Assembly: GCA_944393665.1 (NCBI GenBank)
Contig: CALYAX010000011.1
Location: 1-58,948 of the forward strand
Direction: 5' to 3'
Source: an uncultured Alphaproteobacteria bacterium
GTDB taxonomy: Bacteria; Pseudomonadota; Alphaproteobacteria; RF32; CAG-239
Length of the DNA: 58,948 nucleotides
Under the pieces are notes generated by a model. The model was not told the DNA's origin and did not search any database. It worked only from the letters and a program-made list of their open reading frames with translations. Made by a program: the position numbers and the translations under genes. Shown one piece after another: positions 34,615-42,852 of this stretch. Position 1 is the stretch's first letter. Each line of letters starts with the position of its first letter.

Positions 34615-34953
34615 ATGAAAAAAACAGCTCTTGTGGCCGTGGCTGCGATGCTGGCTTTGACCGGGTGTGACTCTCAGAAAGCCAATGCGGCGGACGATGT
34701 CAATTCACAAATTCAACAGATGCAAAAGGAGAATCAGGCTATGGAAGATAATATAACCCGCGATATGGCAGCGATAAAAGCTGATCATCAAAAGATTATG
34801 GATGAACATAAGCAGATTATGGATGATCATAAACAAATGAAAGAAGATATTAAAAATCTGCAGGGGCAGATTGATGAGATTAAGAAAGAACATCAGCAGA
34901 TTATGCGTGAACATGAGCAGATTAAAGCTGATCATGACAAAATGATGAAGTAA
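34615..34953 (+). CDS. Small lipoprotein with His-containing heptad coiled coil
   Basis: 112 residues. The lipoprotein signal ends in LTGC (acylated Cys at residue 18). The mature part is one long alpha-helical coiled coil made of heptads such as DHQKIMD, EHKQIMD, DHKQMKE and, later, EHQQIMR, EHEQIKA, DHDKMMK. Six His sit at the same heptad position, spaced 7 or 21 residues apart. It is built like Lpp-type lipoproteins but with an unusual His face; a structural link to peptidoglycan or metal binding are both possible. Own ribosome site (AGGAGA) and a terminator after it. Confidence 0.85.
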   Translation: MKKTALVAVAAMLALTGCDSQKANAADDVNSQIQQMQKENQAMEDNITRDMAAIKADHQKIMDEHKQIMDDHKQMKEDIKNLQGQIDEIKKEHQQIMREHEQIKADHDKMMK

Positions 34954-34968
34954 GCCGAACAAAGTTTT

Positions 34969-34998
34969 AAACACCGGGTGCAATAACCCGGTGTTTTA
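34969..34998 (+). terminator. Terminator after the coiled-coil lipoprotein
   Basis: ACACCGGGT and ACCCGGTGT form a perfect 9-bp stem with a 6-base loop, followed by TTTT. Confidence 0.85.
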
Positions 34999-35058
34999 CT
35001 TTACAAATGTGCAGATTTTTTTATGATAAGAATAGAAGTCATCATCAGGAGAACGATA

Positions 35059-35649
35059 ATGAAATTGCTGGCTGTTTTGGTAAGTGCAGTGTTGTTGGCT
35101 GTTCCGGTCCGGGCGGAAGAAAATATTACGGAAACGGTTAAGTCAGAAGCTGGAAAGAATAATTCCGGAGAGCCGGCTGTTGATACCGGAGGTTCCGAAA
35201 AGTCAGCTGCCGTAGCCGGAGAAAGCACGCCTGACCAACCAAAAGAAGAAGGCGCCGAGACCAGCGCTGAAGAAAAGATTCCGGGATTGACGGCCGGGGA
35301 AAAACAGCAGCTGCAAAAGCAGCAGGCCGTCAAATATGAACGGGAAAATGCCGGAACCCGTTTTAAGCAAAAGGCTGTTGAAGAGGCCGAAAAGCGTGAA
35401 GCTCAAAAGAAAGAGCTTCTGGAACAGCAGGAAAAAGCAACGACGGATTTCCGGCGTCAGGCTATTGAACGTGCCCGGGAGAGGGAAAGAGAGCGTCAGG
35501 AAAAAATTCAGGAACAGCAAAACAAGCAATCGCTTTTTTCAGATAAAGCCCGACGCAATGCCGAGCGCCGCGCCGAAAAAAAACGCCTGAAGATGGAGCG
35601 CGTTAACCGCCGCCGCAGCAAGCCGATCTCCGGGGTTCCGGTAAAATAA
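35059..35649 (+). CDS. Secreted, highly charged helical protein (196 aa)
   Basis: A signal peptide (MKLLAVLVSAVLLAVPVRAEE) is followed by an acidic, Ser/Gly-rich linker (about residues 22-80) and a long Arg/Glu/Lys/Gln helix (RERERERQEKIQEQQNKQ), ending in a very basic tail (RRAEKKRLKMERVNRRRSK). ATG 35059 follows CAGGAGAACG; an in-frame ATG at 35023 would bury the signal. No family recognised. The composition suggests a periplasmic coiled-coil or nucleic-acid/polyanion-binding protein; this is inference. Confidence 0.75.
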   Translation: MKLLAVLVSAVLLAVPVRAEENITETVKSEAGKNNSGEPAVDTGGSEKSAAVAGESTPDQPKEEGAETSAEEKIPGLTAGEKQQLQKQQAVKYERENAGTRFKQKAVEEAEKREAQKKELLEQQEKATTDFRRQAIERARERERERQEKIQEQQNKQSLFSDKARRNAERRAEKKRLKMERVNRRRSKPISGVPVK

Positions 35650-35772
35650 ATTATACATTCGTTTATTGAAAAATTTTATTTTGGCGAATCGGGAGAGTTA
35701 ACGTTTCGTTGGTATTTTTTATGCTATTCTGTCTGAGTTTGGAAAATTTTTATGGCTCGAGGAGTAGAGATA

Positions 35773-38418
35773 ATGACAATTAAAAAAGGCTGTGACGCTA
35801 AACAGCCGAAGGCCGGCTGTCTGGCAGACAATTCCGGCGTAAAAACCATTGATGATCTGAATGTGGTAATCGACCGGGTGAAAACCGCGCAGGAAGTGCT
35901 GGCAACTTACACTCAGGAGCAGGTTGACAAGATTTTTGCGGCAATGGCTCTGGCAGCCAATGATGCCCGTATTCCCCTGGCCAAAATGGCGGTTGAGGAA
36001 ACCGGTATGGGTATTGTGGAAGACAAGGTCATTAAAAATCATTTTGCAGCGGAAGAAATTTATAATAAATACCGTGATGTCAAAACCTGCGGTATTATTG
36101 AGCGCGATGATACCAACGGTTTTACCAGGCTGGCGGAACCGATCGGCGTGATTGCCGGCGTTATTCCGACGACTAACCCGACTTCAACGACAATTTTTAA
36201 AAGTCTGATTGCGCTTAAAACCCGCAACGGCATTATCTTTTCGCCTCATCCGCGGGCAAAAAAATGCACGATAGCAACGGCCAAACTTATGCTGGAAGCG
36301 GCGGTTAAGGCCGGAGCGCCGGAAAATATTATCGGCTGGATTGACGAGCCGTCGATTGAAATGACCCAGCACCTGATGGGGCATGAAGGAATCGCCATGA
36401 TTTTGGCTACCGGCGGTCCCGGCATGGTTAAAGCCGCTTACAGTTCCGGAAAGCCGGCTCTTGGCGTCGGCGCAGGCAATACCCCGGCAATTATTGATGA
36501 AACGGCAGATATTAAACTGGCTGTCAGTTCGGTTTTGATGAGCAAGACTTTTGACAACGGCATGATTTGCGCTTCAGAACAGTCAATTATTGTTCACCGT
36601 GATGTTTATGACGAGGTTAAGAAAGAGTTGGAATACCGCGGTGCGTATCTTCTGAATAAGAAAGAGCGTGAAAAGGTGGCCCAGGTCCTTATTATCGAGG
36701 GCAAACTGAATGCGGCGATTGTCGGGCAGCCGGCGGTTAAAATTGCCGGACTGGCCGGGATTAAAGTACCGGAAGAAACCAAAGTTTTGGTCGGGGAAGT
36801 CAGCGAAATCGGTCAGAACGAGCCGTTCTCCTATGAAAAGCTGTCGCCGGTTTTGGCGATGTATAAGGCGCCGGATTTTGCCGAAGCGGTTTCCATGGCC
36901 GCCGAACTGATTCATTTTGCGGGGCGGGGCCATACTTCGGTGTTATACACGGCCCAGCATAACCGCGACCGGATCAGCCATTTCAGCGATCAGCTGGATA
37001 CCGGGCGTATTCTGATTAACACGCCGGCCTCACAGGGCGGAATCGGCGATTTATATAATTTCCGGCTTGATCCTTCCTTAACCCTGGGCTGCGGCTCATG
37101 GGGCGGAAATGCGGCAAGTGAAAATGTGGGAGTAAAACATTTGATTAATATTAAATCTGTGGCTGAACGCCGTGACAATATGCTGTGGTTCCGGGTTCCT
37201 CCGAAAATTTATTTTAAGCAGGGAGCAACCGGATTTGCCCTCCGTGAACTGAAGGGGCGCAAAAAAGCTTTTATTATTACGGATAAACCGTTGTTTGGCT
37301 TAGGGTATACCGATAAGATTACTTCGGTTCTGGAGGAACTGGGGATTGCTTATCAAATTTTTTCAAATGTTAATCCTGATCCGGATACGGCAACAATTGA
37401 GAGCGCCCTTAAAATCGTGCGTAATCTTGAGCCGGATGTTATTATTGCCCTGGGCGGCGGTTCGCCGATGGATGCGGCCAAGATTGTCTGGCTGATGTAT
37501 GAGCATCCGGAAGTTTCTTTCCACGATCTGGCTATGCGGTTTATGGATATCCGCAAACGTGTCTGCACTTTTCCGGATTTGGGAAATAAAGCAATGATGA
37601 TTGCCATTCCGACCACTTCGGGAACCGGTTCGGAGGTAACGCCGTTTGCGGTGATTACGGATTCCGAAAGTCATATTAAATATCCGATTGCCGATTATTC
37701 CCTGACGCCGAATATGGCGATTGTCGATCCGGATTTGGTCCAGTCTATGCCGCGCGGTCTGGCCGCAGCTTCAGGTATTGATGCTTTGGTTCATGCGCTG
37801 GAAGCTTATGTTTCGATTTTGGCGACACCGTTTACGCAAGGTATTGTTAAAGAAACCGTGAAAATGGTGTTTGAAAATCTGCCGAAATCGGTTAATGACG
37901 GTAAGAATAATCCGATTGCCCGTGAAAATATGCATTATGCGGCAACTATGGCGGGCATGTGTTTTGCGCAGGCTTTTCTGGGGGTTTGCCATTCCATGGC
38001 GCATAAACTGGGCAGCGAGTTCGGGATTGCTCACGGCGTGGCCAATGCGCTGCTGCTGAACCAGGTTATCCAGTTTAACTCGACCGACAAGCCGACGAAA
38101 CAAGGCGTTTTTTCGCAATACCATTATCCCGAGGCCAAACACCGCTATGCTGAAATTGCCGATTGTCTGGGGTTGGGCGGCAAAGATGATGACGCCAAGG
38201 TTAAAAATCTGATTGAAGCGATTCAGAAGCTTAAGAAAGAGATTGGAATTCCGATGTCGATTAAAGAAGCAGGCGTTGATGAACAGGTCTTTATGGAACG
38301 CCTGGATAAGTTGTCGGAGCTGGCATTTGACGATCAGTGCACCGGCGCTAACCCGCGTTATCCGCTGATTGATGAGATTAAGGAGATTTATATCCGGGCT
38401 TATCACGGCAAAATCTAA
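35773..38418 (+). CDS. adhE: Bifunctional acetaldehyde-CoA/alcohol dehydrogenase AdhE
   Basis: 881 residues, full length. The N-terminal half is a CoA-dependent aldehyde dehydrogenase (GVIAGVIPTTNPTSTTIFKS; catalytic Cys in DNGMICASEQSIIV). The C-terminal half is an iron alcohol dehydrogenase (ALGGGSPMDAAKIVWLMYEH; DALVHALEAYVS and CHSMAHKLGSEFGIAHGVAN carry the metal-binding His). It reduces acetyl-CoA to ethanol and regenerates NAD+, and forms spirosomes in relatives. ATG 35773 is chosen because GAGGAG precedes it by 8 bases; ATG 35752 has no site. It indicates mixed-acid or ethanol fermentation. Monocistronic. Confidence 0.95.
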   Translation: MTIKKGCDAKQPKAGCLADNSGVKTIDDLNVVIDRVKTAQEVLATYTQEQVDKIFAAMALAANDARIPLAKMAVEETGMGIVEDKVIKNHFAAEEIYNKYRDVKTCGIIERDDTNGFTRLAEPIGVIAGVIPTTNPTSTTIFKSLIALKTRNGIIFSPHPRAKKCTIATAKLMLEAAVKAGAPENIIGWIDEPSIEMTQHLMGHEGIAMILATGGPGMVKAAYSSGKPALGVGAGNTPAIIDETADIKLAVSSVLMSKTFDNGMICASEQSIIVHRDVYDEVKKELEYRGAYLLNKKEREKVAQVLIIEGKLNAAIVGQPAVKIAGLAGIKVPEETKVLVGEVSEIGQNEPFSYEKLSPVLAMYKAPDFAEAVSMAAELIHFAGRGHTSVLYTAQHNRDRISHFSDQLDTGRILINTPASQGGIGDLYNFRLDPSLTLGCGSWGGNAASENVGVKHLINIKSVAERRDNMLWFRVPPKIYFKQGATGFALRELKGRKKAFIITDKPLFGLGYTDKITSVLEELGIAYQIFSNVNPDPDTATIESALKIVRNLEPDVIIALGGGSPMDAAKIVWLMYEHPEVSFHDLAMRFMDIRKRVCTFPDLGNKAMMIAIPTTSGTGSEVTPFAVITDSESHIKYPIADYSLTPNMAIVDPDLVQSMPRGLAAASGIDALVHALEAYVSILATPFTQGIVKETVKMVFENLPKSVNDGKNNPIARENMHYAATMAGMCFAQAFLGVCHSMAHKLGSEFGIAHGVANALLLNQVIQFNSTDKPTKQGVFSQYHYPEAKHRYAEIADCLGLGGKDDDAKVKNLIEAIQKLKKEIGIPMSIKEAGVDEQVFMERLDKLSELAFDDQCTGANPRYPLIDEIKEIYIRAYHGKI

Positions 38419-38451
38419 AAAGCTTTTCAACATCAACGGAGGAGCCCATTC

Positions 38452-38514
38452 AAAACTCCGGATGAAAAATCCTGATTATCCCTGTGGGGAATCAGGATTT
38501 TTCCGGAGTTTTTT
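38452..38514 (+). terminator. Long-stem terminator after adhE
   Basis: AAAACTCCGG / CCGGAGTTTT encloses AAAAATCCTGATT / AATCAGGATTTTT with a small bulge and a 12-base loop: about 22 pairs, followed by T residues. Confidence 0.85.
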
Positions 38515-38576
38515 GTTGGGTTTTGTAAAAGAAAGGCGGGAGAGATATTGATTGGTGAGATTTTGTAAAAAAGTAT

Positions 38577-38605
38577 TTGCATTTTATTTTTGATTGGTAT
38601 ATATA
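38577..38605 (+). promoter_or_regulatory. Promoter of tRNA-Gln
   Basis: TTGCAT, 17-bp spacer, TATATA, ending 19 bases before the tRNA. Confidence 0.65.
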
Positions 38606-38624
38606 CTTTTTTGTTCTTACCGAT

Positions 38625-38698
38625 TGCTCCATCGTCTAATGGTAGGACAGCGGACTCTGACTCCGTTAATCGTGGTTCGAATCCATGTGGAGCAGCCA
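38625..38698 (+). tRNA. tRNA-Gln (CTG)
   Basis: A 74-nt cloverleaf with acceptor TGCTCCA/TGGAGCA, anticodon loop CTCTGAC with anticodon CTG (reads CAG), T-loop GGTTCGAATCC, discriminator G and encoded CCA. Confidence 0.96.
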
Positions 38699-38704
38699 AA
38701 ACCT

Positions 38705-38731
38705 AAAACCGCTCTTTGAGCGGTTTTTTTT
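38705..38731 (+). terminator. Terminator after tRNA-Gln
   Basis: AAAACCGCTC / GAGCGGTTTT with a TTT loop and a T8 tail. Confidence 0.9.
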
Positions 38732-38771
38732 GTGAAATGTCCTGTCAGATTGGGCAGGGCATTTGGTTTGT

Positions 38772-39635
38772 TCAGCTTTGTAAGAATTCCTGATAAACCT
38801 GATTAAAAGTCTTTTTAATTTCTTCCGGGACTTTTATTTGTTGCAAAAGTTCAAAGGTATTTTGCCATATTAGCTCCAATTTGTTCTTTTGTTCGTGGGT
38901 TAGCCGTGACAGACATTGGTTTTTAATAGCCTGAAAAGCGGCCTGTGTTTCCGAAGCTGAAAAATAAAACGGTGTCAGGTTTTCCGGAATAATCGTTATA
39001 TTGCAGACAGGGATTGTTAATAAAAAGTTTTCGCTATCCTCAAGGAACAATTTATGTACTTCTTTTTGCCATTGGGGGACAATCAGCAAACCGCTACCGT
39101 TATTTACCAATTGTTTGGCATAGCGGTTATAAGTCCGGGCCAGACTGGTTGTGATATCTCCGGTCAGAAAAAATGGAGATATCTGATAACCTTTTTCCAG
39201 CGCAGGCTGAATCAGGTTTTGGCAGATTTCATTTTTTATCAGTGTGCAGTCCAAAATGATATTAAAGCTATTGGAGAGGGCTTCTTTACCCAGGCGCTCG
39301 CGCAAATCACGGGCAAGGCTTGAAAATATACCTGAAAGCAGATCGGGGTGTTTCCGGCTGATTTCTCCGGAAAAGATAATTTCATCAAGCACAAAACGAA
39401 AACTATCACTGTTGAGCCAGACATAATTATGATTTTTTTCCATGAATTGTTTTGTCATGGTGGTTTTTCCCATACCGCAGGGGCCGGAGATAATTCTAAA
39501 AACTGGGTTTTCTGACGAGGTCACATGGAAAAAATTTTGCTTTCTTACCTGTAAATAGGCTTTTTCAACCTGTTCCGGGGTGATTGACGATTTATATTTA
39601 TTGGCGATTTGCTCTTTTTCATAAACAGCTTCCAT
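38772..39635 (-). CDS. Zeta-toxin-like P-loop kinase, second member
   Basis: 287 residues. Walker A GPCGMGKTT near residue 51, then VWLNSDSFRFVLDEII in the substrate-binding position, NIILDCTLIKNEICQ (Walker B-like) and an Arg-containing lid (SLARTYNRYAKQLVNNG). This is the zeta-toxin/AAA_33 kinase layout with an extra 90-residue helical C-terminal part. No antitoxin-like gene adjoins it. Only distantly similar to the kinase at 2608-3279, but both lie next to a tRNA gene. The role (toxin, nucleotide-sugar kinase or other) is not shown. Confidence 0.65.
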   Translation of the reverse strand: MEAVYEKEQIANKYKSSITPEQVEKAYLQVRKQNFFHVTSSENPVFRIISGPCGMGKTTMTKQFMEKNHNYVWLNSDSFRFVLDEIIFSGEISRKHPDLLSGIFSSLARDLRERLGKEALSNSFNIILDCTLIKNEICQNLIQPALEKGYQISPFFLTGDITTSLARTYNRYAKQLVNNGSGLLIVPQWQKEVHKLFLEDSENFLLTIPVCNITIIPENLTPFYFSASETQAAFQAIKNQCLSRLTHEQKNKLELIWQNTFELLQQIKVPEEIKKTFNQVYQEFLQS

Positions 39636-39688
39636 ATTATTGCTTCACCCTTTCTTTTAGTATAAGTTTTGTAAAATACGTTATTTGT

Positions 39689-40345
39689 TCAGAGTTTATA
39701 AACTTTCGGCAGAACTGTAAACTTCTGAAATGTTGCAAATGCGGTAGAAATTATAACAATTAAAAAAATTGAAGTTAGCGACGCATCTGCCGGCAGAGAG
39801 AATAAACCGGCTGACAAAACAGCAGGAAAGATTAAATATTTTGAGTGTTTCAACAGGGAGCGGAAAGTTATTTCGTTTTCAGCAGCAATGCCGATGAGTT
39901 TCATCAAGAAAAGGGCTGAAAAAAAGAAAGAAGTTATTGAAACTGTTAATTTTACAAAAGTCATAAAGTGAAGGTTCATTTCAAAGTGAAGAAAAACGTA
40001 ATTGCTCCATTCTTGAAAATTCCGAAATTTAAGAAACATTAATTCAGCCGGAAGAAACAAGATAAGAATAATTAAAATCTCAGCCAGGATCCAGAGGATA
40101 AAGAACAGGACAAGAAAATAGACAACGGCAAGGTAGGTTTCAGGGGTAAATAACTTCAAACGGCTGAAACGGCGAATCATTAACGTTGTCCAAACTGCCG
40201 TGGAGAAAATAAATAAAATGTTGCGGTAAACCGGAAAAGGCAGGAAATTGATTTCATACAGAAACCGGAATACCAGAGTTGAAAGCAAGCAAAGACCAAG
40301 ATTGTTTTTGACAAGAAGATAAGTGTTTTTTATTATTTCTAACAT
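39689..40345 (-). CDS. Polytopic membrane protein, tandem copy A
   Basis: 218 residues with about five or six hydrophobic segments (LLVKNNLGLCLLSTLVFRFLY, LFFILWILAEILIILILFL, SAGLFSLPA) and a short basic tail (VLPKVYKL). Start ATG 40345 is chosen because both copies share MLEIIKNTYLLVKNN and a preceding GGAA; longer frames run into the duplicated leader. It is nearly identical to the gene at 40422-41069 except around residues 115-150, where the copies diverge strongly. No family recognised; an integral membrane protein of unknown function. Confidence 0.75.
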   Translation of the reverse strand: MLEIIKNTYLLVKNNLGLCLLSTLVFRFLYEINFLPFPVYRNILFIFSTAVWTTLMIRRFSRLKLFTPETYLAVVYFLVLFFILWILAEILIILILFLPAELMFLKFRNFQEWSNYVFLHFEMNLHFMTFVKLTVSITSFFFSALFLMKLIGIAAENEITFRSLLKHSKYLIFPAVLSAGLFSLPADASLTSIFLIVIISTAFATFQKFTVLPKVYKL

Positions 40346-40435
40346 TCGTTTTCCGGTTAAAGCTTCATTATTAATAAATGTATTGGTTGAAGCTTTGCTT
40401 GTCAAATTAATAATTCTCCGGCTATAAAAAGTTTG
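39723..40435. repeat. Tandem duplication, copy A (713 bp)
   Basis: Matches 40447-41159 at a constant offset of 724 bp, with scattered substitutions and one divergent block (about 39940-40030 against 40660-40755). It covers the whole gene, its promoter and leader. Confidence 0.9.
40377..40405 (-). promoter_or_regulatory. Promoter of membrane-protein copy A
   Basis: On the minus strand TTGACA, 17-bp spacer, TACATT, 32 bases before the ATG. The same arrangement is repeated ahead of copy B. Confidence 0.6.
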
Positions 40436-41069
40436 TTGCAGCAATTTTCTGAAATGTTGCAAATGCGGCGGAAATTATAACAATTAAAAAAATTGAAGTT
40501 AGCGACGCATTTGCCGGCAGAGAGAATAAACCGGCTGACAGAACAGCAGGAAAGATTAAATATTTTGAGCGTTTCAACAGGGAGCGGAAAGTTATTTCGT
40601 TTTCAGCAGCAATGCCGATGAGTTTCATTAAGAAAAGGGCTGAGAAAAAGGAAGAAGTTATCCAAATTATCGATTTTACAGCAGACATAAAGAGGGTGTT
40701 AAAAAGATATTTACTAAAAACAAAATGCCGCCATTCTTGAAAATCCCAAAATTTAAGGAACATTAATTCAGCCGGAAGAAACAAGATAAGAATAATTAAA
40801 ATCTCAGCCAGAATCCAGAGGATAAAGAACAGGACAAGAGAATAGACAACGGCAAGGTAGGTTTCAGGGGTAAATAACCTCAAACGGCTGAAACGGCGAA
40901 TCATTAACGTTGTCCAAAGTGCCGCGGAGAAAATAAATAAAATGTTGCGGTAAACCGGAAAAGGCAGGAAATTGATTTCATACAGAAACCGGAATACCAG
41001 AATTGAAAGCAAGCAAAGGCCAAGATTGTTTTTGACAAGAAGATAAGTGTTTTTTATTATTTCTAACAT
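40422..41069 (-). CDS. Polytopic membrane protein, tandem copy B
   Basis: 215 residues, same membrane layout as copy A. Identical over long stretches (FLYEINFLPFPVYRNILFIF, LILFLPAELMFLKF, KLIGIAAENEITFRSLLK). It differs in a mid-protein loop (FWDFQEWRHFVFSKYLFNTL where A has RNFQEWSNYVFLHFEMNLHF) and in the C-terminus, where it ends FQKIAATNFL because the reading frame passes the duplication junction. ATG 41069 by the same reasoning as copy A. Function unknown. Confidence 0.75.
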   Translation of the reverse strand: MLEIIKNTYLLVKNNLGLCLLSILVFRFLYEINFLPFPVYRNILFIFSAALWTTLMIRRFSRLRLFTPETYLAVVYSLVLFFILWILAEILIILILFLPAELMFLKFWDFQEWRHFVFSKYLFNTLFMSAVKSIIWITSSFFSALFLMKLIGIAAENEITFRSLLKRSKYLIFPAVLSAGLFSLPANASLTSIFLIVIISAAFATFQKIAATNFL

Positions 41070-41159
41070 TCGTTTTCCGGTTAAAGCTTCATTATTAATA
41101 AATGTATTGGTTGGAGCTTTGCTTGTCAAATTAATAATTCTCCGGTTATAAAAAGTTTG
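40447..41159. repeat. Tandem duplication, copy B (713 bp)
   Basis: Direct repeat of 39723-40435, separated from it by 11 bp. No insertion-sequence ends or target duplication seen at the junction. Confidence 0.9.
41101..41129 (-). promoter_or_regulatory. Promoter of membrane-protein copy B
   Basis: Duplicate of the copy A promoter: TTGACA, 17 bp, TACATT on the minus strand, with one base changed in the spacer. Confidence 0.6.
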
Positions 41160-41198
41160 GTGCTTGCCAGCCGGTTGTGACCGTGATAAAATTTGTTT

Positions 41199-41489
41199 AT
41201 GAACAGAAAGATACGGACTTTAACGGCAGCGGGCCTTTTTTTGGCGCTTGGCGGCTGCGTTTCTTATTACGACGGCTATGACAATTACGGTTATTCCGGC
41301 GCTTATGTGACGCCGTCGTCCTATTATCAGCTTCCTTCCGGCGGCAGTCTGGGGTTCAGCGGGTTGTCTTATCAGGATTTTTATATGCTGGACAATTATC
41401 CCGGCGATTATTTTGACGCGCAGTTATGGGGAGCCGTTAACTGTCTGACCCGGGCAGGGATTCATCAGATGTTTCAGCTGCTGTATTGA
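41199..41489 (+). CDS. Small Tyr/Gly-rich lipoprotein
   Basis: 96 residues. The signal ends in the lipobox LGGC (Cys near residue 20). The mature part is rich in Tyr, Gly and Ser (YYDGYDNYGYSGAYVTPSSY), typical of surface-exposed or envelope-structural lipoproteins, and ends with AVNCLTRAGIHQMFQLLY. No clear ribosome site; GATAAAAT lies close upstream, so the transcript may be nearly leaderless. Converges on the Mla-type operon with five bases between stops. No family recognised. Confidence 0.65.
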   Translation: MNRKIRTLTAAGLFLALGGCVSYYDGYDNYGYSGAYVTPSSYYQLPSGGSLGFSGLSYQDFYMLDNYPGDYFDAQLWGAVNCLTRAGIHQMFQLLY

Positions 41490-41494
41490 TAAAG

Positions 41495-42070
41495 CTATTT
41501 TTCCAGTTTGCGGGCAGTGGCGGCGATTTCTCCGGCGAGCTCGGCCAGCAGGGCACTTTGCTGTATGACCAGATTATCATAGCTGTTTTTGACCGGGAGG
41601 TTTATCCGGCTGCGTCGGCGCAGAACAGCATTGCCGTCAGAATTAGCGATTGTCCACCAGGTATCCAGGTTAACCTGCTGATTCCAGGTTCCGTCAAATT
41701 TAATGACCTCAAGCCGGACGGTATAATCAAAATTTTCACGGGCAGAGGCCGGTACTTTGACTAAAGAACGCGGCATGACTGCGGCCATATCCTGTGCCAA
41801 AATCTGCTGAATCATAGAAGAAAGCGGTTCGCTCCAGCGGTTGAATTCAGAGATATTCATTTCGATACCATTGGCCTGATAAGTAACAATTTGCGGGCGG
41901 TCAAGATAGCTGGGAACTTCAACGGAATCAATACCGATGGTTAATTTCGGCTTTGCCGGGAGGGGATTATTATTTTCCAACGGTCTCAAACTGTAAAATT
42001 TTGACTGCGGCGTGGTGCCGATACAGGCAGCCAGTAAGAGTAAACTTAAAAAAGCGGCGAGTTTTTTCAT
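41495..42070 (-). CDS. ABC-type transport auxiliary lipoprotein (PqiC-like)
   Basis: 191 residues. Lipoprotein signal with lipobox LAAC (Cys16), followed by KFYSLRPL and the PqiC/DUF330 pattern (LTIGIDSVEVPSYLDRPQIV, NRWSEPLSSMIQQILAQDM, NFDYTVRLEVIKFDGTW). Such lipoproteins work with MCE proteins in PqiABC and related lipid-transport systems, bridging to the outer membrane. Starts inside the end of mlaD (ATGA). Last gene of the operon. Confidence 0.85.
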   Translation of the reverse strand: MKKLAAFLSLLLLAACIGTTPQSKFYSLRPLENNNPLPAKPKLTIGIDSVEVPSYLDRPQIVTYQANGIEMNISEFNRWSEPLSSMIQQILAQDMAAVMPRSLVKVPASARENFDYTVRLEVIKFDGTWNQQVNLDTWWTIANSDGNAVLRRRSRINLPVKNSYDNLVIQQSALLAELAGEIAATARKLEK

Positions 42071-42852
42071 TTGGCGTATCCTTTTCCTTTTAACAGCGCT
42101 TCGGGATGGCGTTCAATATAATCGGCAAAATTGCGGAAAGCTTTAGCGGCTTCGCTGACACTGACAGCAGCTTTATTGAAATTATCCAGTGCATCGGTCG
42201 AGGAGCGGCTGTTTTCTTTGACCAGTTTATTAAAGCCGGCGGCAGCTGAACTGATTTGCGGCATGATAACCGGGAGCTGTTTGTTCAGCTCGGAGAAAAA
42301 GGCATTGAACTGATCGACGCTTTCGCGCAGCGGCAGGGTTTGCAAACCGCGGGAAAGTTCGCCGATCGGCGACAGGGCAGTGGGGATTTCCAGAATATCG
42401 TCATCTTTTTGATGATGAAGGGCTATTTTGGTATCGGGCAGCATTTCGAGCTCAATCATCAGCTGGCCGGTGAGGTAACTTTGCGAGGTGAGGCGCGCCC
42501 GCAGGCCTTTGTCAATCAGGGCATTAAGAATTGCCTGTTTGCTGGAATAACTTTTATTGGCATAAATATTATTGACGGTTTCCATTTTGACATATACCGG
42601 AATGCTGAAATCCAAGTCGGTTGTATTCGCCAAAAGTTCAATTTTGGACACTTTGCCGATTTCTACGCCTTTAAATACCACCGGAGAGCCGACATTCAAG
42701 CCTTTGATGGACTCTTCAAAATACATTACGATCATCTGATTGTTGTCAGTGAAGAGCTTTTCTTTCAAAAACAGGCTCAGGGCGGCCAGGAAGGCCAGAA
42801 TTCCGCTGATGATAAAAATGCCGATCATTCTTTCGTTGGGTTGTTTTGGCAT
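42067..42852 (-). CDS. mlaD: MlaD-like MCE domain protein
   Basis: 261 residues. One N-terminal membrane helix (IGIFIISGILAFLAALSLFL), then a single MCE domain (VMYFEESIKGLNVGSPVVFK, GVEIGKVSKIEL, LRARLTSQSYLTGQLMIELE) and a helical C-terminal part with coiled-coil character (FSELNKQLPVIMPQISSAAA). MCE rings bind phospholipid in the periplasm. ATG 42852 follows GAGGAGG and overlaps mlaF by 28 bases. Confidence 0.88.
   Translation of the reverse strand: MPKQPNERMIGIFIISGILAFLAALSLFLKEKLFTDNNQMIVMYFEESIKGLNVGSPVVFKGVEIGKVSKIELLANTTDLDFSIPVYVKMETVNNIYANKSYSSKQAILNALIDKGLRARLTSQSYLTGQLMIELEMLPDTKIALHHQKDDDILEIPTALSPIGELSRGLQTLPLRESVDQFNAFFSELNKQLPVIMPQISSAAAGFNKLVKENSRSSTDALDNFNKAAVSVSEAAKAFRNFADYIERHPEALLKGKGYAK

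Noticed and set aside
35059..35649. TolA- or TonB-like protein because of the long charged helix
   Set aside because: It has a cleavable signal peptide rather than a membrane anchor, and no C-terminal TolA/TonB domain was recognised.
39689..41129. Insertion sequence or transposon origin for the tandem repeat
   Set aside because: No terminal inverted repeats, transposase or target-site duplication. The repeat unit is simply one gene with its promoter.
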